Assembly (NCBI GenBank): GCA_913045375.1
Contig: CAJWQE010000013.1
Location: forward strand, 1-38,374
Source: an uncultured Halieaceae bacterium
GTDB taxonomy: Bacteria; Pseudomonadota; Gammaproteobacteria; Pseudomonadales; Halieaceae
DNA length: 38,374 nucleotides
Direction of reading: 5' to 3'
The translations under genes and the position numbers were made by a program. Under the pieces are notes generated by a model that saw nothing but the letters and a program-made list of their open reading frames with translations, was not told where the DNA came from and did not search any database. Each line of letters begins with the position of its first letter. The stretch's first letter is position 1. Below are positions 10,928 to 19,912 of the stretch, piece by piece.

Positions 10928-11809
10928 TTATTGGATGCGATTTAAAATTCCGTCGAGCACGTCTAGGTCGCTGTACTGAATAACCAGCTTGCCGCGGCCA
11001 TTTTTATTTTCGATGACCACTTTGGTGCCAAAACGCTCTGAGAGTTGTCGCTCCAACCGGTCGATATCAGGATCTTTCCGCTGCGGGGCCGTATCAACAG
11101 CTGGCGCTAACATGGCTTTTACAAGCGCCTCTGTTTGTCTGACTGACAACTTGCTGTCCACAACTTTTCTTGCCGCGCGAACCTGATCCCCACCGTCCAA
11201 TGCCAGAAGCACCTTTCCGTGACCCGCATCAATTCGACCGTGCTCTAGCATCTCTGACACTTCGCGCTCTAGGGATAACAGCCGCATCAAATTCGCAATA
11301 ACCGGGCGTGATTTACCCACAGCTGTTGCGACCTCTTGCTGAGATAAATCAAATTCGGTCTGCAATCGCTTTAACGCTCGGGCTTCTTCAAGTGGATTGA
11401 GGTTTTCGCGCTGGATGTTTTCTATCAGCGCCATAGCGATCGCAGTTTCATCACTGATGTCGCGGACGATAGCCGGAATGGTATCCAAGGCAGCCAGCTG
11501 ACTAGCTCGCCACCGGCGCTCGCCGGCCACAATTTCGTAACGATGTGCACCAATAGATCTCACAACAATCGGCTGCATGACGCCTTGAGCTTTAATACTG
11601 TCGGCCAGCTCTTGTAACGCGGCTTCATCAAAATCAATTCGAGGCTGATATTTACCGCGCTGCAAAAACTCCAACGGCAACTGCCGAAGATCACCGTCCT
11701 CAAGTGGTATTGTGCTCGCTTTTGCCGTGCCGGCCGGCGCTTTTTTGGTCAGGTCGGTCCCGAGCAGGGCGTCAAGGCCACGATTTAATTTTCGCTTTTT
11801 CGTGTTCAT
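10928..11809 (-). CDS. parB: Chromosome partitioning protein ParB
   Basis: ParB is a CTP-dependent DNA clamp that loads at parS and spreads along origin-proximal DNA. The 293-residue protein shows the N-terminal CTP-binding region with the GERRWR box (about 96-101) and ENIQREN (130-136). A helix-turn-helix follows (about 154-176, LSQQEVATAVGKSRPVIANL), and a C-terminal dimer domain ends in KLVIQYSDLDVLDGIL. AGGAAAGG precedes the ATG by 4 bases. It is downstream of parA with a 78-base gap. Two perfect parS sites occur in recF in this window. Confidence 0.97.
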   Translation of the reverse strand: MNTKKRKLNRGLDALLGTDLTKKAPAGTAKASTIPLEDGDLRQLPLEFLQRGKYQPRIDFDEAALQELADSIKAQGVMQPIVVRSIGAHRYEIVAGERRWRASQLAALDTIPAIVRDISDETAIAMALIENIQRENLNPLEEARALKRLQTEFDLSQQEVATAVGKSRPVIANLMRLLSLEREVSEMLEHGRIDAGHGKVLLALDGGDQVRAARKVVDSKLSVRQTEALVKAMLAPAVDTAPQRKDPDIDRLERQLSERFGTKVVIENKNGRGKLVIQYSDLDVLDGILNRIQ

Positions 11810-11887
11810 TCGCCTTTCCTGAGCTCTCGTTGTTCCCTTACACCACTTTTCATCACGTCACTGTCCATCATATTACCGGCCGACATA

Positions 11888-12646
11888 TCACTGTCGACGT
11901 GAAAATTCTTCAGCAAGCGCCATGTACGCACGCGCGCCTCTTGAATATCGGTCATAAACAATCCCGGGTTCCCCATGACTTGGTGCTTCTGCGAGTCGCA
12001 CATTCCTCGGAATCACTGTCCGATAAACAAGGTCGCCAAAGTGGCTGAATAATTGCTCGGATACTTCTGTTGTCAGCGAATTTCTCGGATCATACATCGT
12101 TCGAAGAATTCCCTCGATTTCAAGATCGGGATTAACTGTCTCGTTGATCCGACGAATGGTATTCAACAAGGCAGATAGCCCCTCTAGAGCGAAGTACTCG
12201 CACTGCATGGTGATGAGAATAGAATCACAGGCCACCATCGCATTAACGGTCAGCATATTAAGAGAGGGTGGGCAGTCGATTAAGACAAAATCGAACGATG
12301 CTTCACCTTGCCGCAACCCTTGCTTCAATCGTTTTTCTTTGCCCTCAACTTCGATGAGCTCTACCTCTGCTGCGGTTAGATCACCATTGGCCGGCAAAAC
12401 AGAAAACTGACCTGTGGGCGACTCGACCAAACACTCAGACAGCGATGCTTCTGCGAGCAAAAGATCAAGCACAGATAGCTCTAGTCCATTTTTTTCTATG
12501 CCAGAGGACATGGTGGCATTGCCCTGAGGATCCATATCCACCAACAGCACACGCTTTCCCATTTGCGCCAACGAAGCAGCCAAGTTGACGCTTGTTGTTG
12601 TCTTACCAACGCCACCTTTTTGATTGGCTACGGCAATTATTTTCAT
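11888..12646 (-). CDS. parA: Chromosome partitioning ATPase ParA (Soj)
   Basis: ParA binds the nucleoid as an ATP dimer and moves ParB-parS complexes. The 252-residue protein begins [18 protein letters not shown], with the deviant Walker A at 10-17, then VLLVDMDPQGNAT and FVLIDCPPSLNMLTVNA. These mark the chromosomal Soj type. The C terminus is a few residues shorter than typical. The start overlaps the rsmG stop (ATGA), giving an rsmG-parA-parB transcript that probably begins upstream of mnmG. Confidence 0.97.
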   Translation of the reverse strand: MKIIAVANQKGGVGKTTTSVNLAASLAQMGKRVLLVDMDPQGNATMSSGIEKNGLELSVLDLLLAEASLSECLVESPTGQFSVLPANGDLTAAEVELIEVEGKEKRLKQGLRQGEASFDFVLIDCPPSLNMLTVNAMVACDSILITMQCEYFALEGLSALLNTIRRINETVNPDLEIEGILRTMYDPRNSLTTEVSEQLFSHFGDLVYRTVIPRNVRLAEAPSHGEPGIVYDRYSRGARAYMALAEEFSRRQ

Positions 12647-13281
12647 TTCTTATTCTCACCACGACGCAGCACAACTAACTGCCTCAATTCATCTAACCCG
12701 GGTACCACCAGATCGATTTGTTCGCTGATCTCTACAGATGTACTTAAATCCGCTATTTCAGTATCAACCGTTTGAGACTTCATGGCGAGCCAAACACCCT
12801 CTGTATCGAGTAAATGCGCTGTTAGATGGCACATTCGATTTAAATCAGCGAATGCTCGACTCATCACAACATCGAAACCCTGGTCTGGTTGATAAGTCTC
12901 AGCTCGCCCCTCAACAATACTGACATTGTCTAACCTCAATTGCTGGCGGACCTGATAGAGGAAGCGGGTTTTCTTGCCGTTGCTGTCCAGCAATACAAAC
13001 TCTTTATCCGGGAAACACAGCGCCAACGGAATACCTGGCAGGCCTGCGCCCGTGCCAACATCACAGAGTCGCTGACACGAACTGAGATACGGCACCAGAG
13101 TAAGACTATCGAGGACGTGTTTAATCACCATGTCCTCCGGGCGCCGCACGGCTGTCAGGTTGTAGGGTTTATTCCATTTGTGGAGCAAGGTGACGTAATC
13201 CGTTAACGGTTCTGCTAACGCCACTTGTATATCGAGAGCCTTAAGCCCTCGGGTCATTTGATCGACTAAGCGTTCAGCCAT
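12643..13281 (-). CDS. rsmG: 16S rRNA m7G527 methyltransferase
   Basis: RsmG (GidB) methylates N7 of G527 of 16S rRNA with S-adenosylmethionine. The SAM-binding motif is [19 protein letters not shown], preceded by [21 protein letters not shown], the family signature. From the ATG at 13281 the protein has 212 residues (E. coli 207). A GTG 12 bases earlier (13293) is also possible. The gene overlaps the mnmG end by 8 bases and parA by 4, as in many gidAB-parAB clusters. Confidence 0.95.
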   Translation of the reverse strand: MAERLVDQMTRGLKALDIQVALAEPLTDYVTLLHKWNKPYNLTAVRRPEDMVIKHVLDSLTLVPYLSSCQRLCDVGTGAGLPGIPLALCFPDKEFVLLDSNGKKTRFLYQVRQQLRLDNVSIVEGRAETYQPDQGFDVVMSRAFADLNRMCHLTAHLLDTEGVWLAMKSQTVDTEIADLSTSVEISEQIDLVVPGLDELRQLVVLRRGENKK

Positions 13282-15172
13282 TGCTGACGGCACGATTGGG
13301 AGCAGAATCGCTTTGCCGTCTGAGGTGTACCAGAAGCAGTGACAGAGCTGAAGGCGTAACGCCCTGAATTCGACCGGCCCGTGCGATATTGGCCGGCCGA
13401 ATGTCTGTCAGTTTTTGACAGATCTCATTGGATAATCCGGACACTTCGGTGAAGTCAAAATCGCTTGGAATCAAGGTATTCTCGTGCCGTTTCAAACGAT
13501 CGATTTCGTCTTGTTGTCTTGCAATGTAACCCGCGTATTTTACACGTGTCTCGATGTGATCAGCAGTCGCCAAATCCGTGACGGGCGACCCTTTCAAACC
13601 CGCTACATCGCTGTATGACAATTCCGGCCGCCGAATCAAATCCGCCATCGAATATTCTCGGTTGATAGGCGATTTTAACTTGGCATCGAGAGCATTCGAC
13701 GCATCGGTATCAGGATGGATATAAGTTGACTCCAATCGTCCCAACTCCTCATCCACTACCGCTCGTTTTTCCTGATAAGCAGCCCAATGCGCTGAAGATA
13801 TCAATCCAAGCTCATTGCCTTTTGGCGTCAACCGCTCGTCGGCATTGTCTTCGCGAAGTTGCAGCCGATATTCAGCACGGGATGTGAACATTCGATAAGG
13901 TTCTTGTGTGCCCAACGTTACAAGGTCGTCCACAAGAACACCGATATAAGCCTCATCGCGTCGTGGCTCCCAGGCATCGAGTTCGAGGGCATATCGAGAC
14001 GCATTCAACCCGGCGAGCAGCCCTTGCGCTCCGGCTTCTTCGTAACCTGTGGTGCCGTTAATCTGACCAGCAAAATACAAACCAGCCACATGTCGTGTCT
14101 GTAAGCTGTGCATCAGATCACGGGGATCAAAATAATCGTATTCAATCGCGTAGCCTGGCCGCGTGATATGCGCGTTCTCCAACCCGGGAATGGTTCGAAC
14201 CATGGCGTCCTGAATATCGAACGGCAGCGAAGTTGATATACCGTTTGGATACAACTCAGTGGTCGTTAATCCTTCAGGCTCTAAAAATATTTGATGGGAA
14301 TTCTTATCGGCAAACCGGTGAATCTTATCTTCAATACTAGGGCAGTAGCGCGGGCCTGTTCCCTCAATAACCCCACTGAACATGGGTGAGCGATCCAACC
14401 CGCCACGAATAATCTCGTGGGTAGCTTCGTTAGTCTTAGTCACCCAGCAACACAGCTGTTGTGGATGTTGAGAAACTGACCCTAACTGAGACATTACTGG
14501 CCTTGGCTCGTCTCCCCATTGTTCTTCAAGAACGGAAAAGTCCACCGAATTGCCATCAATTCGTGGTGGCGTGCCAGTTTTCAGTCTGCCGGTTCGAGGG
14601 CACAACTCGCGTAATCGATCTGCCAGCGTAACCACGGCCGCATCACCCATGCGCCCGCCCGACTGGTTTTCCATCCCAATATGGATCTTCCCATTCAAAA
14701 AAGTACCTGCAGTAAGAACACATGCAGGAGCAGAAAATCGAATCCCTGTGGCGGTTCTAACGCCCGTTACTGTTTCACCGGCAAGCTCTATATCATCGAC
14801 CGCATCCTGGAATACGGTCAGATTTTCTTGTGCAAAGAGTATTTGGCGAATCGCATTGCGATATAACACTCTGTCAGCTTGCGCTCTGGTCGCCCTAACG
14901 GCTGGGCCTTTCCTTGCATTGAGTACTCTGAATTGAATGCCTGCAAGGTCAGTGGCTCTCGCCATCGCACCACCTAAGGCGTCAATTTCCCTAACGAGGT
15001 GCGATTTACCGATGCCGCCTATTGCCGGGTTGCATGACATCTGACCTAACGTATCGATCGAGTGGGTAATAAGCAGTGTACGCACACCGGTGCGGGCAGC
15101 TGCTAGAGCTGCTTCGGTACCCGCATGGCCACCGCCTACCACGATGACATCGAACGTACGATGAGTGCTCAT
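13274..15172 (-). CDS. mnmG: tRNA U34 carboxymethylaminomethyl synthesis protein MnmG
   Basis: MnmG (GidA) is an FAD- and NADH-dependent enzyme that works with MnmE to modify U34 of certain tRNAs. The 632-residue protein (E. coli 629) has the dinucleotide-binding [12 protein letters not shown] (about 11-22), the conserved [22 protein letters not shown], and [17 protein letters not shown] in the central part. The C-terminal helical domain that contacts MnmE follows. The start ATG at 15172 has a weak ribosome site. It is the first gene after the large origin-like gap, as in E. coli where oriC adjoins gidA. Confidence 0.98.
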   Translation of the reverse strand: MSTHRTFDVIVVGGGHAGTEAALAAARTGVRTLLITHSIDTLGQMSCNPAIGGIGKSHLVREIDALGGAMARATDLAGIQFRVLNARKGPAVRATRAQADRVLYRNAIRQILFAQENLTVFQDAVDDIELAGETVTGVRTATGIRFSAPACVLTAGTFLNGKIHIGMENQSGGRMGDAAVVTLADRLRELCPRTGRLKTGTPPRIDGNSVDFSVLEEQWGDEPRPVMSQLGSVSQHPQQLCCWVTKTNEATHEIIRGGLDRSPMFSGVIEGTGPRYCPSIEDKIHRFADKNSHQIFLEPEGLTTTELYPNGISTSLPFDIQDAMVRTIPGLENAHITRPGYAIEYDYFDPRDLMHSLQTRHVAGLYFAGQINGTTGYEEAGAQGLLAGLNASRYALELDAWEPRRDEAYIGVLVDDLVTLGTQEPYRMFTSRAEYRLQLREDNADERLTPKGNELGLISSAHWAAYQEKRAVVDEELGRLESTYIHPDTDASNALDAKLKSPINREYSMADLIRRPELSYSDVAGLKGSPVTDLATADHIETRVKYAGYIARQQDEIDRLKRHENTLIPSDFDFTEVSGLSNEICQKLTDIRPANIARAGRIQGVTPSALSLLLVHLRRQSDSAPNRAVSNG

Positions 15173-15202
15173 TTGCCGTCTTTGTCAGAAAAAAGGGCTG
15201 GG

Positions 15203-15231
15203 AGTATACGAATAAATGTAGCCGAACTTAA
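15203..15231 (-). promoter_or_regulatory. Putative mnmG promoter
   Basis: On the minus strand, a good -10 TATACT (15208-15203) follows a poor -35 TTAAGT (15231-15226) by 17 bases. It would produce a leader of about 25-30 bases before the mnmG ATG. In E. coli, transcription from the gidA promoter next to oriC influences initiation; whether that applies here is inference. Confidence 0.4.
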
Positions 15232-15239
15232 GGGTTCAA

Positions 15240-15618
15240 TATCTCAGGCCGACAGATTCACAAAAGTTAGATGTATTTTGTCGTTAGCAACGTCGTCTGA
15301 ATGATTAATAATTTATATATATGTATTAGAAAAGATACTTAGATGTTGTTGTTATTAAGGAGACTTTTTTTGTGGATAGATGCGCTATCACCAAGTAGCT
15401 TCAGTATTTACGCCGCGTAATAAGTTGTTTCATAAGACAGGAAAAACAACGCTATAAGCACTGCACTAATCGGGGATATCTCAGTCTGTTGTTATGTCTC
15501 TCCCTTTGTCTCCTGTTTTTTCACAATGTCATACACAGAGTTGTCACCAACTCTACCCACATCAGTACAGCGCGTGGCCTCTTAAAATCAATGTCTTAAC
15601 GATGTTGTGGACAGGGTG
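15240..15618. other. oriC: Candidate replication origin (mnmG-mnmE gap)
   Basis: This 446-base gap (15173-15618) holds no convincing gene. It has an AT-rich stretch with ATTAATAATTTATATATATG (15305-15324) and a T-run ahead of TGTGGATAG (15371-15379), an 8/9 DnaA box on the minus strand. Further near matches are TCATACACA (15529-15537, 8/9), CTACCCACA (15553-15561, 7/9) and TGTGGACAG (15606-15614, 7/9, minus). A 5-bp dyad GATAG/CTATC spans 15375-15389. Position beside mnmG matches E. coli oriC. No GATC site was seen in the gap, unlike the Dam-rich E. coli origin. It competes with the dnaA-upstream region as the true origin. Confidence 0.5.
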
Positions 15619-16965
15619 TTATTTACCTATGCAAAAACTGCTGAAAATTAACCCCAGGATATCGTCACTCGCTACACGGCCCGTTAGAGAATCGAGTGCG
15701 GTTTGAACCCGTTTTAGATCTTCTGCCAGTAACTCTGCTGCATTGTGCTGCTCGAAGGCAATTAGAGATTCTGTGAGAGCGTGATGCGCTTCCGAGAGAG
15801 CATCAACGTGGCGTTGGCGAGCACTGAAAACAGAGTCTTGTGCCCCTTGTACCAACAATGAGTCCTCAATTGTTTGAATCAACGCGTCTATTCCATCGCC
15901 TTTTTTGGCACTGACGGCAACACAACGAGTTTCATCGTGATTCGGAAGTACGCCTGCTTGTCGGCCAGAGATATCAATTTTGTTTAAGACCTGAATGTTA
16001 ATGGCGGTGTCAGGTAGCCATTCGGTATTAATTTCCTGTGGTTCATTGTCATCAATGATGTGAAGTACCAGGTCAGCAGTTTGACTGCTGGACTTGGCAC
16101 GCTTGACGCCCTCTTGCTCAATGACGTCGTCTGTCTGGCGAATACCGGCTGTATCGATAAGATCCAAAACCACAGCGCCAGCTTTTATGCTTTGTTTTAG
16201 TGTGTCGCGTGTCGTTCCCGGAACATCTGTGACAATGGCAATGTCATCACGAGCGAGCGCATTTAAGAGACTACTTTTACCGGCGTTTGGTGCACCAATA
16301 AGGACAGCTAGGTAATGCTCGGTTTTCCGTTGTGATGCCGCAACATCGTTGAGTAATTGCTCAATAGTGGCGTTGCAGTCACGAAGCCTTGATACAACTG
16401 AATGGCGCTCTAAAACATCGATGTCTTCGTCAGGAAAATCGATGGATGCTTCGGTTAACGCTCTTAGTTCATTGAGTTGGTTAGAGAGGTCGCTGACCAA
16501 CACAGAAAATGCACCGGATAATGAGGCAGATGCGAGCTTTGCTGCCGTTTCTGTTTCAGCTGTGATCAGATCGGCGATGGCTTCTGCTTGCAGTAAGTCA
16601 ATTTTGCCGTTGACGAAACTGCGTTCAGAAAATTCGCCGGGTCGAGCTTGTCTCGCCCCTAACTCAATGCATCGCGAGAGAAGTGCTTGTAAAACAATGT
16701 GTCCACCGTGCCCTTGAATTTCCACCACATCGTCACCGGTGAAAGAATTGGGACCGGGAAAGTAAATGGCCAACCCTGAGTCAATAGCGTGACCTTCACT
16801 GTCGAGGAAAGATCGATAATGAGCGTAGCGAGGTGTGAGTTCCGATCCACTCAAAGCGTAGGCTATAGCGTGTGAATCAGGTCCGCTTAAACGGATGATA
16901 CCGACGGGACCGTTGCCGCGTGCCGTGGCGATAGCCGCGATAGTGTCAGTATCAAGTCCAGTCAT
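15619..16965 (-). CDS. mnmE: tRNA modification GTPase MnmE
   Basis: MnmE (TrmE) is a GTPase that with MnmG installs the 5-carboxymethylaminomethyl group on U34 of tRNAs. In this 448-residue protein (E. coli 454) the N-terminal folate-binding domain starts at DTIAAIATARGNGPVGIIR. The G domain has GAPNAGKS at 224-231, TDVPGTTRD and DTAGIRQTDD, and NKID gives the guanine contact. The protein ends with the family's catalytic tail CIGK (445-448). It lies 21 bases after yidC, completing an rpmH-rnpA-yidD-yidC-mnmE transcript; the origin-like gap follows. Confidence 0.98.
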   Translation of the reverse strand: MTGLDTDTIAAIATARGNGPVGIIRLSGPDSHAIAYALSGSELTPRYAHYRSFLDSEGHAIDSGLAIYFPGPNSFTGDDVVEIQGHGGHIVLQALLSRCIELGARQARPGEFSERSFVNGKIDLLQAEAIADLITAETETAAKLASASLSGAFSVLVSDLSNQLNELRALTEASIDFPDEDIDVLERHSVVSRLRDCNATIEQLLNDVAASQRKTEHYLAVLIGAPNAGKSSLLNALARDDIAIVTDVPGTTRDTLKQSIKAGAVVLDLIDTAGIRQTDDVIEQEGVKRAKSSSQTADLVLHIIDDNEPQEINTEWLPDTAINIQVLNKIDISGRQAGVLPNHDETRCVAVSAKKGDGIDALIQTIEDSLLVQGAQDSVFSARQRHVDALSEAHHALTESLIAFEQHNAAELLAEDLKRVQTALDSLTGRVASDDILGLIFSSFCIGK

Positions 16966-16986
16966 TGTTTTATGTTGACGTTGAGC

Positions 16987-18663
16987 TTATCGCGCAGCGG
17001 CTTGCTCAATTTGTCGAGTAACAACGTATTGCTGAGCAAATGACAGAAGGTTGTTGCACAACCAATACAACACAAGGCCTGCCGGGAACCACATCATCAA
17101 GAAGGTAAATGCGATAGGCATGTACATCATGATTTTGGCCTGCATGGGATCTGGTGGCGCTGGATTCAGGCGTTGCATCAGCCACATGCTAATGCCCATC
17201 AGGATAGGCAAGACAAAATAGGGATCCATGGCTGAAAGATCTTCGATCCATAGAATGAAAGGTGCGTGTCGGAGTTCAACCGATTCGAGAAGTACCCAGT
17301 AAAGCGCAATAAAGACAGGCATTTGAATGAGCATGGGAAGACACCCACCCATTGGATTAATCTTCTCTTTTTTCCAGAGCTCCATCATGGCTTGCTGCTG
17401 TTTGGTTTTGTCATCTGCGTATTGATCACGAATACTTTGAATCTTGGGCTGTACCGTTCTCATTTTTGCCATTGATTTATAGCTGGCTGCTGATAGCCGG
17501 AAAAAGATCAGCTTAATAACGATGGTCAGCGCGATGATGGCCAGTCCCCAGTTAATAACAAACTGCTGGATTAAAGTGAGCAACCAGAAGAGCGGCTGCG
17601 CAAGCCACCAGAGCCAACCATAATCAATAACGAGATCAAGATTTTCGGCCAGTTCAGCCAGTGCTACTTGGTCTTTGGGGCCTACATAAAGTGTTTGGGT
17701 AATGGTCGCCGCTGATCCGGGAGCGATATCAACGTTTTGGTTTTTGTATCCGATAACGTTGTCGCCATTAGAGAGTTGGCTAGCAAAGTAATCGTGACTT
17801 GTCTGCTGCGAGGGAATCCAAGCTGAGACAAAATAGTGCTGCAATATCGCTACCCACCCTGCGGGCAAACGTTTTGAAAACGGCTCATCTTTCAAGTCAG
17901 AAAAACTGAGCTTGGTGTAGCGCTCATCGGGCTGCGTGAGTGCAGCGCCTAAATAAGGACTAACCCCAAAACCCGTGTTGCCGTCGGGTGCTTGCGTATT
18001 ATCACGCTTCAGTTGAGCAAACGACGTGACGGACGCGACCGAGCTTCCATCGTTTCTGATATCGAAAGACACGTCGACGTCGTATCGATCATCATGAGCA
18101 GTGAAGCGTTTGTAAACTTGCATTCCGAGCGGGTCATTGCCCGTCCAGGCTAATGTCAGCGTATGGCTGCCATCACCATTATTGGTAACGCCTTGGCTTG
18201 CGTAACGCGCTCGGTTACCACTGGCATCAATGCCATCGGGTCCTATGAGTCCGCTCTGTGCCACATAGCGTCGCAGGTTGTTGTTTTCTAATAATCTAAA
18301 GGGTTGATCAGGCGTATCGAGTCTGACCGGGAACCTTGGTAAGGACGCAGAAACAACATCACCCCCGTCAGCTGATACAACTAAGTCGAGTGAATCGGTA
18401 GATAACTTAAACGTTTCACTGTCATCGAGTAGCACGGACAGAGGGTTTGTTTCTTGGTTGACACTGGGGATACCGTCATTGATGCCTTGGCTGATAGGTG
18501 CAGCTACTGATTTATTGGTTAATACGCCAGGCTCCGTAATAGCGGCGGTATACAATTCACTCTGCTGCTTTTGGTACTCGTCAGAATACTGATTCCATTC
18601 AATAAGCAGCATTAAAGACAATACGGCGGTGGTGCTTATCAATAGTAGTCGTACAGGGTCCAT
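16987..18663 (-). CDS. yidC: Membrane protein insertase YidC
   Basis: YidC inserts and folds inner-membrane proteins, alone or with SecYEG; the ATP synthase c subunit is a classic substrate. The start is set at the ATG at 18663 (MDPVRLLLISTTAV, 558 residues; E. coli 548) because AGGA lies 7 bases upstream. An ATG at 18678 overlapping the yidD stop is the alternative. The first membrane helix is at about 6-21. A large periplasmic domain (about 50-330) and the conserved five-helix core follow. The core has the groove arginine in FFRLSAASYKSMAKMR and the stretch NPMGGCLPMLIQMPVFIALY. Confidence 0.97.
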   Translation of the reverse strand: MDPVRLLLISTTAVLSLMLLIEWNQYSDEYQKQQSELYTAAITEPGVLTNKSVAAPISQGINDGIPSVNQETNPLSVLLDDSETFKLSTDSLDLVVSADGGDVVSASLPRFPVRLDTPDQPFRLLENNNLRRYVAQSGLIGPDGIDASGNRARYASQGVTNNGDGSHTLTLAWTGNDPLGMQVYKRFTAHDDRYDVDVSFDIRNDGSSVASVTSFAQLKRDNTQAPDGNTGFGVSPYLGAALTQPDERYTKLSFSDLKDEPFSKRLPAGWVAILQHYFVSAWIPSQQTSHDYFASQLSNGDNVIGYKNQNVDIAPGSAATITQTLYVGPKDQVALAELAENLDLVIDYGWLWWLAQPLFWLLTLIQQFVINWGLAIIALTIVIKLIFFRLSAASYKSMAKMRTVQPKIQSIRDQYADDKTKQQQAMMELWKKEKINPMGGCLPMLIQMPVFIALYWVLLESVELRHAPFILWIEDLSAMDPYFVLPILMGISMWLMQRLNPAPPDPMQAKIMMYMPIAFTFLMMWFPAGLVLYWLCNNLLSFAQQYVVTRQIEQAAAR

Positions 18664-18677
18664 TGAGGTCCTCGGCA

Positions 18678-18935
18678 TTATTCGTCGTCGGATTTCGACA
18701 AGCTAGGATGTTCAGGGACAGGATCATAACCGCCGGCAGCCCATGGATGACAGCGGCAAATTCGTTTTGCAGCCAGAAAACTGCCTGAAACTGCGCCGTG
18801 TGACTCTAACGCTTCAATGGCGTATGACGAGCATGACGGAAAATAACGGCAGCGATTACCGATAAAGGGACTGATCCCAACTTGATAAAACCTGATGGGG
18901 AGCTTCAGTAGCGCGATAACAAGGCTATTGATCAT
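18678..18935 (-). CDS. yidD: Membrane protein insertion efficiency factor YidD
   Basis: YidD is a small membrane-associated protein encoded between rnpA and yidC; it aids insertion by YidC. From the ATG at 18935 it has 85 residues, starting [18 protein letters not shown]. The conserved [11 protein letters not shown] (Cys29, Cys35) and [17 protein letters not shown] are intact. The start overlaps the end of rnpA by 11 bases; a longer frame from 18995 would lie mostly inside rnpA and is unlikely. Confidence 0.93.
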   Translation of the reverse strand: MINSLVIALLKLPIRFYQVGISPFIGNRCRYFPSCSSYAIEALESHGAVSGSFLAAKRICRCHPWAAGGYDPVPEHPSLSKSDDE

Positions 18936-19299
18936 CTTCAAGCCGAAGTTGCGCGTGTTTGTGATTGAGCTTCCGCCAAAGGCGATCAAGATCACCTAGC
19001 ACGTCTGCGTTACTCAATGCACCAGCCCCTCGTTTTGCCATGAAAATAAGGCTCATCGAGTCTGAAAGGGGGTGGTTTCGAAAGTATTCCCTGACCAACC
19101 GTTTAATCCGGTTGCGATCAGTAGCTAATCGCACGTTTTTCTTGGCAACAATAATGCCGAGGCGAGAGCGGTTGTCTGATGCAGGAAGAGCAAGCACGGT
19201 GCCAGCCGTTGAGCCGGCACGTATTGAGCAGTTGTTGAAAACTTGGGAGTAGTCGTGGGCGTTAAGTAAGCGCGCGGACTTTGGAAATTTGTGGGACAT
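18925..19299 (-). CDS. rnpA: Ribonuclease P protein component
   Basis: RnpA binds the catalytic RNase P RNA to mature tRNA 5' ends. The 124-residue protein (E. coli 119) has [17 protein letters not shown] at the N terminus and the RNR signature [16 protein letters not shown] (about 59-74). It lies 20 bases downstream of rpmH and overlaps yidD. Co-transcription with rpmH from the strong promoter at 19496-19524 is expected. Confidence 0.97.
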   Translation of the reverse strand: MSHKFPKSARLLNAHDYSQVFNNCSIRAGSTAGTVLALPASDNRSRLGIIVAKKNVRLATDRNRIKRLVREYFRNHPLSDSMSLIFMAKRGAGALSNADVLGDLDRLWRKLNHKHAQLRLEDDQ

Positions 19300-19319
19300 A
19301 GTGAGTTGCCCCCATGCGC

Positions 19320-19454
19320 TTACGCCGAGAGACGTAGACGTCCACGTGCACGACGACGAGCGAGCACCTTGCGGCCATTTTTGGTTGCCATGCGAGCACG
19401 GAAACCGTGGTTACGCTTGCGCTTCAGAACGCTGGGTTGAAAGGTGCGCTTCAT
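19320..19454 (-). CDS. rpmH: 50S ribosomal protein L34
   Basis: L34 is a very basic 44-residue protein of the large subunit. The translation begins [20 protein letters not shown] and continues with [18 protein letters not shown], ending in LRLSA; this is nearly identical to bacterial L34. It is first in the rpmH-rnpA-yidD-yidC-mnmE operon and is divergent from dnaA, the typical arrangement near the origin. Confidence 0.98.
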   Translation of the reverse strand: MKRTFQPSVLKRKRNHGFRARMATKNGRKVLARRRARGRLRLSA

Positions 19455-19495
19455 ACGAGTGCCTTTACATCAATGCGGTTATCAAAGGGGGCGGA

Positions 19496-19524
19496 ATTAT
19501 AGGGACCCCCTGTGTGACTGGCAA
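19496..19524 (-). promoter_or_regulatory. Strong sigma70 promoter of rpmH operon
   Basis: On the minus strand, TTGCCA (-35, 19524-19519, 5/6) and TATAAT (-10, 19501-19496, 6/6) are separated by exactly 17 bases. The expected transcription start near 19489 gives a leader of about 35 bases. This is the best consensus promoter in the window and suits a ribosomal protein gene. Confidence 0.85.
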
Positions 19525-19680
19525 TAGCTGGGAATGTAAAAAAGTAAGTGGTTACAAAACCATTATTTTTTTTGGGTTAGTGGCCGCTTACTGGGATCGA
19601 CTGTGTTGCTCTATTTTTACCAGTTTGCATGAAACGAATGCTTGCGTTTTGCCACAAAGCATCCATAAGTTATTAAAAAG

Positions 19681-19689
19681 TTATCCACA
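19681..19689 (+). promoter_or_regulatory. Perfect DnaA box TTATCCACA
   Basis: This is an exact nine-base match to the DnaA consensus on the plus strand. It directly follows ATTAAAAAG and precedes a long A/T-rich run, a typical box-plus-unwinding-element layout. Confidence 0.85.
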
Positions 19690-19779
19690 GAAAAACAAAA
19701 ATACAGCTTGCATTTTTATTTTTTTATAAAAACCCCCGAAAAAACGTTAAACATTTGATTTATATCGACTTTATTTTTG

Positions 19780-19807
19780 TTGAACTGGAGATAAATGTGT
19801 GGATAAC
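19780..19807 (+). promoter_or_regulatory. Putative dnaA promoter overlapped by a DnaA box
   Basis: TTGAAC (19780-19785) and GATAAC (19802-19807) are 16 bases apart, each 4/6 to consensus. The -10 lies within or beside the perfect DnaA box at 19798-19806, so DnaA binding would block the promoter. DnaA autorepression of this kind is established in E. coli. Confidence 0.4.
19798..19806 (-). promoter_or_regulatory. Perfect DnaA box TTATCCACA (minus)
   Basis: TGTGGATAA on the plus strand is the exact reverse complement of the consensus. It lies 107 bases before the dnaA ATG and overlaps the putative -10. Confidence 0.85.
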
Positions 19808-19912
19808 TATACACCGTTGTCGTGAAATGGCGGAATATTGAGCCAGTAACCGACATAAGAGCTGCAATAAGTCGCAGATTCGCCTCAATTCGCCTTGAAG
19901 AGCAATAACAAC

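Larger units (their letters stand above)
19525..19912. other. rpmH-dnaA intergenic region, second origin candidate
   Basis: This gap holds no convincing gene. It contains two perfect DnaA boxes in opposite orientation 109 bases apart around a very AT-rich stretch (about 19664-19780, with long T and A runs). The homologous rpmH-dnaA gap functions as oriC in Pseudomonas. Here the number of perfect boxes is low (two), so it may instead serve only dnaA autoregulation. A third weak box CTATACACC (7/9) lies at 19807-19815. Confidence 0.5.

Noticed and set aside
11806..12003. 65-codon minus-strand frame across the parA-parB gap
   Set aside because: Overlaps the end of parA in another frame with no ribosome site; the gap itself holds only the parB Shine-Dalgarno.
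19289..19729. 146-codon plus-strand frame spanning rpmH and the rpmH-dnaA gap
   Set aside because: Antisense to rpmH and its consensus promoter; no family features and no plausible start.
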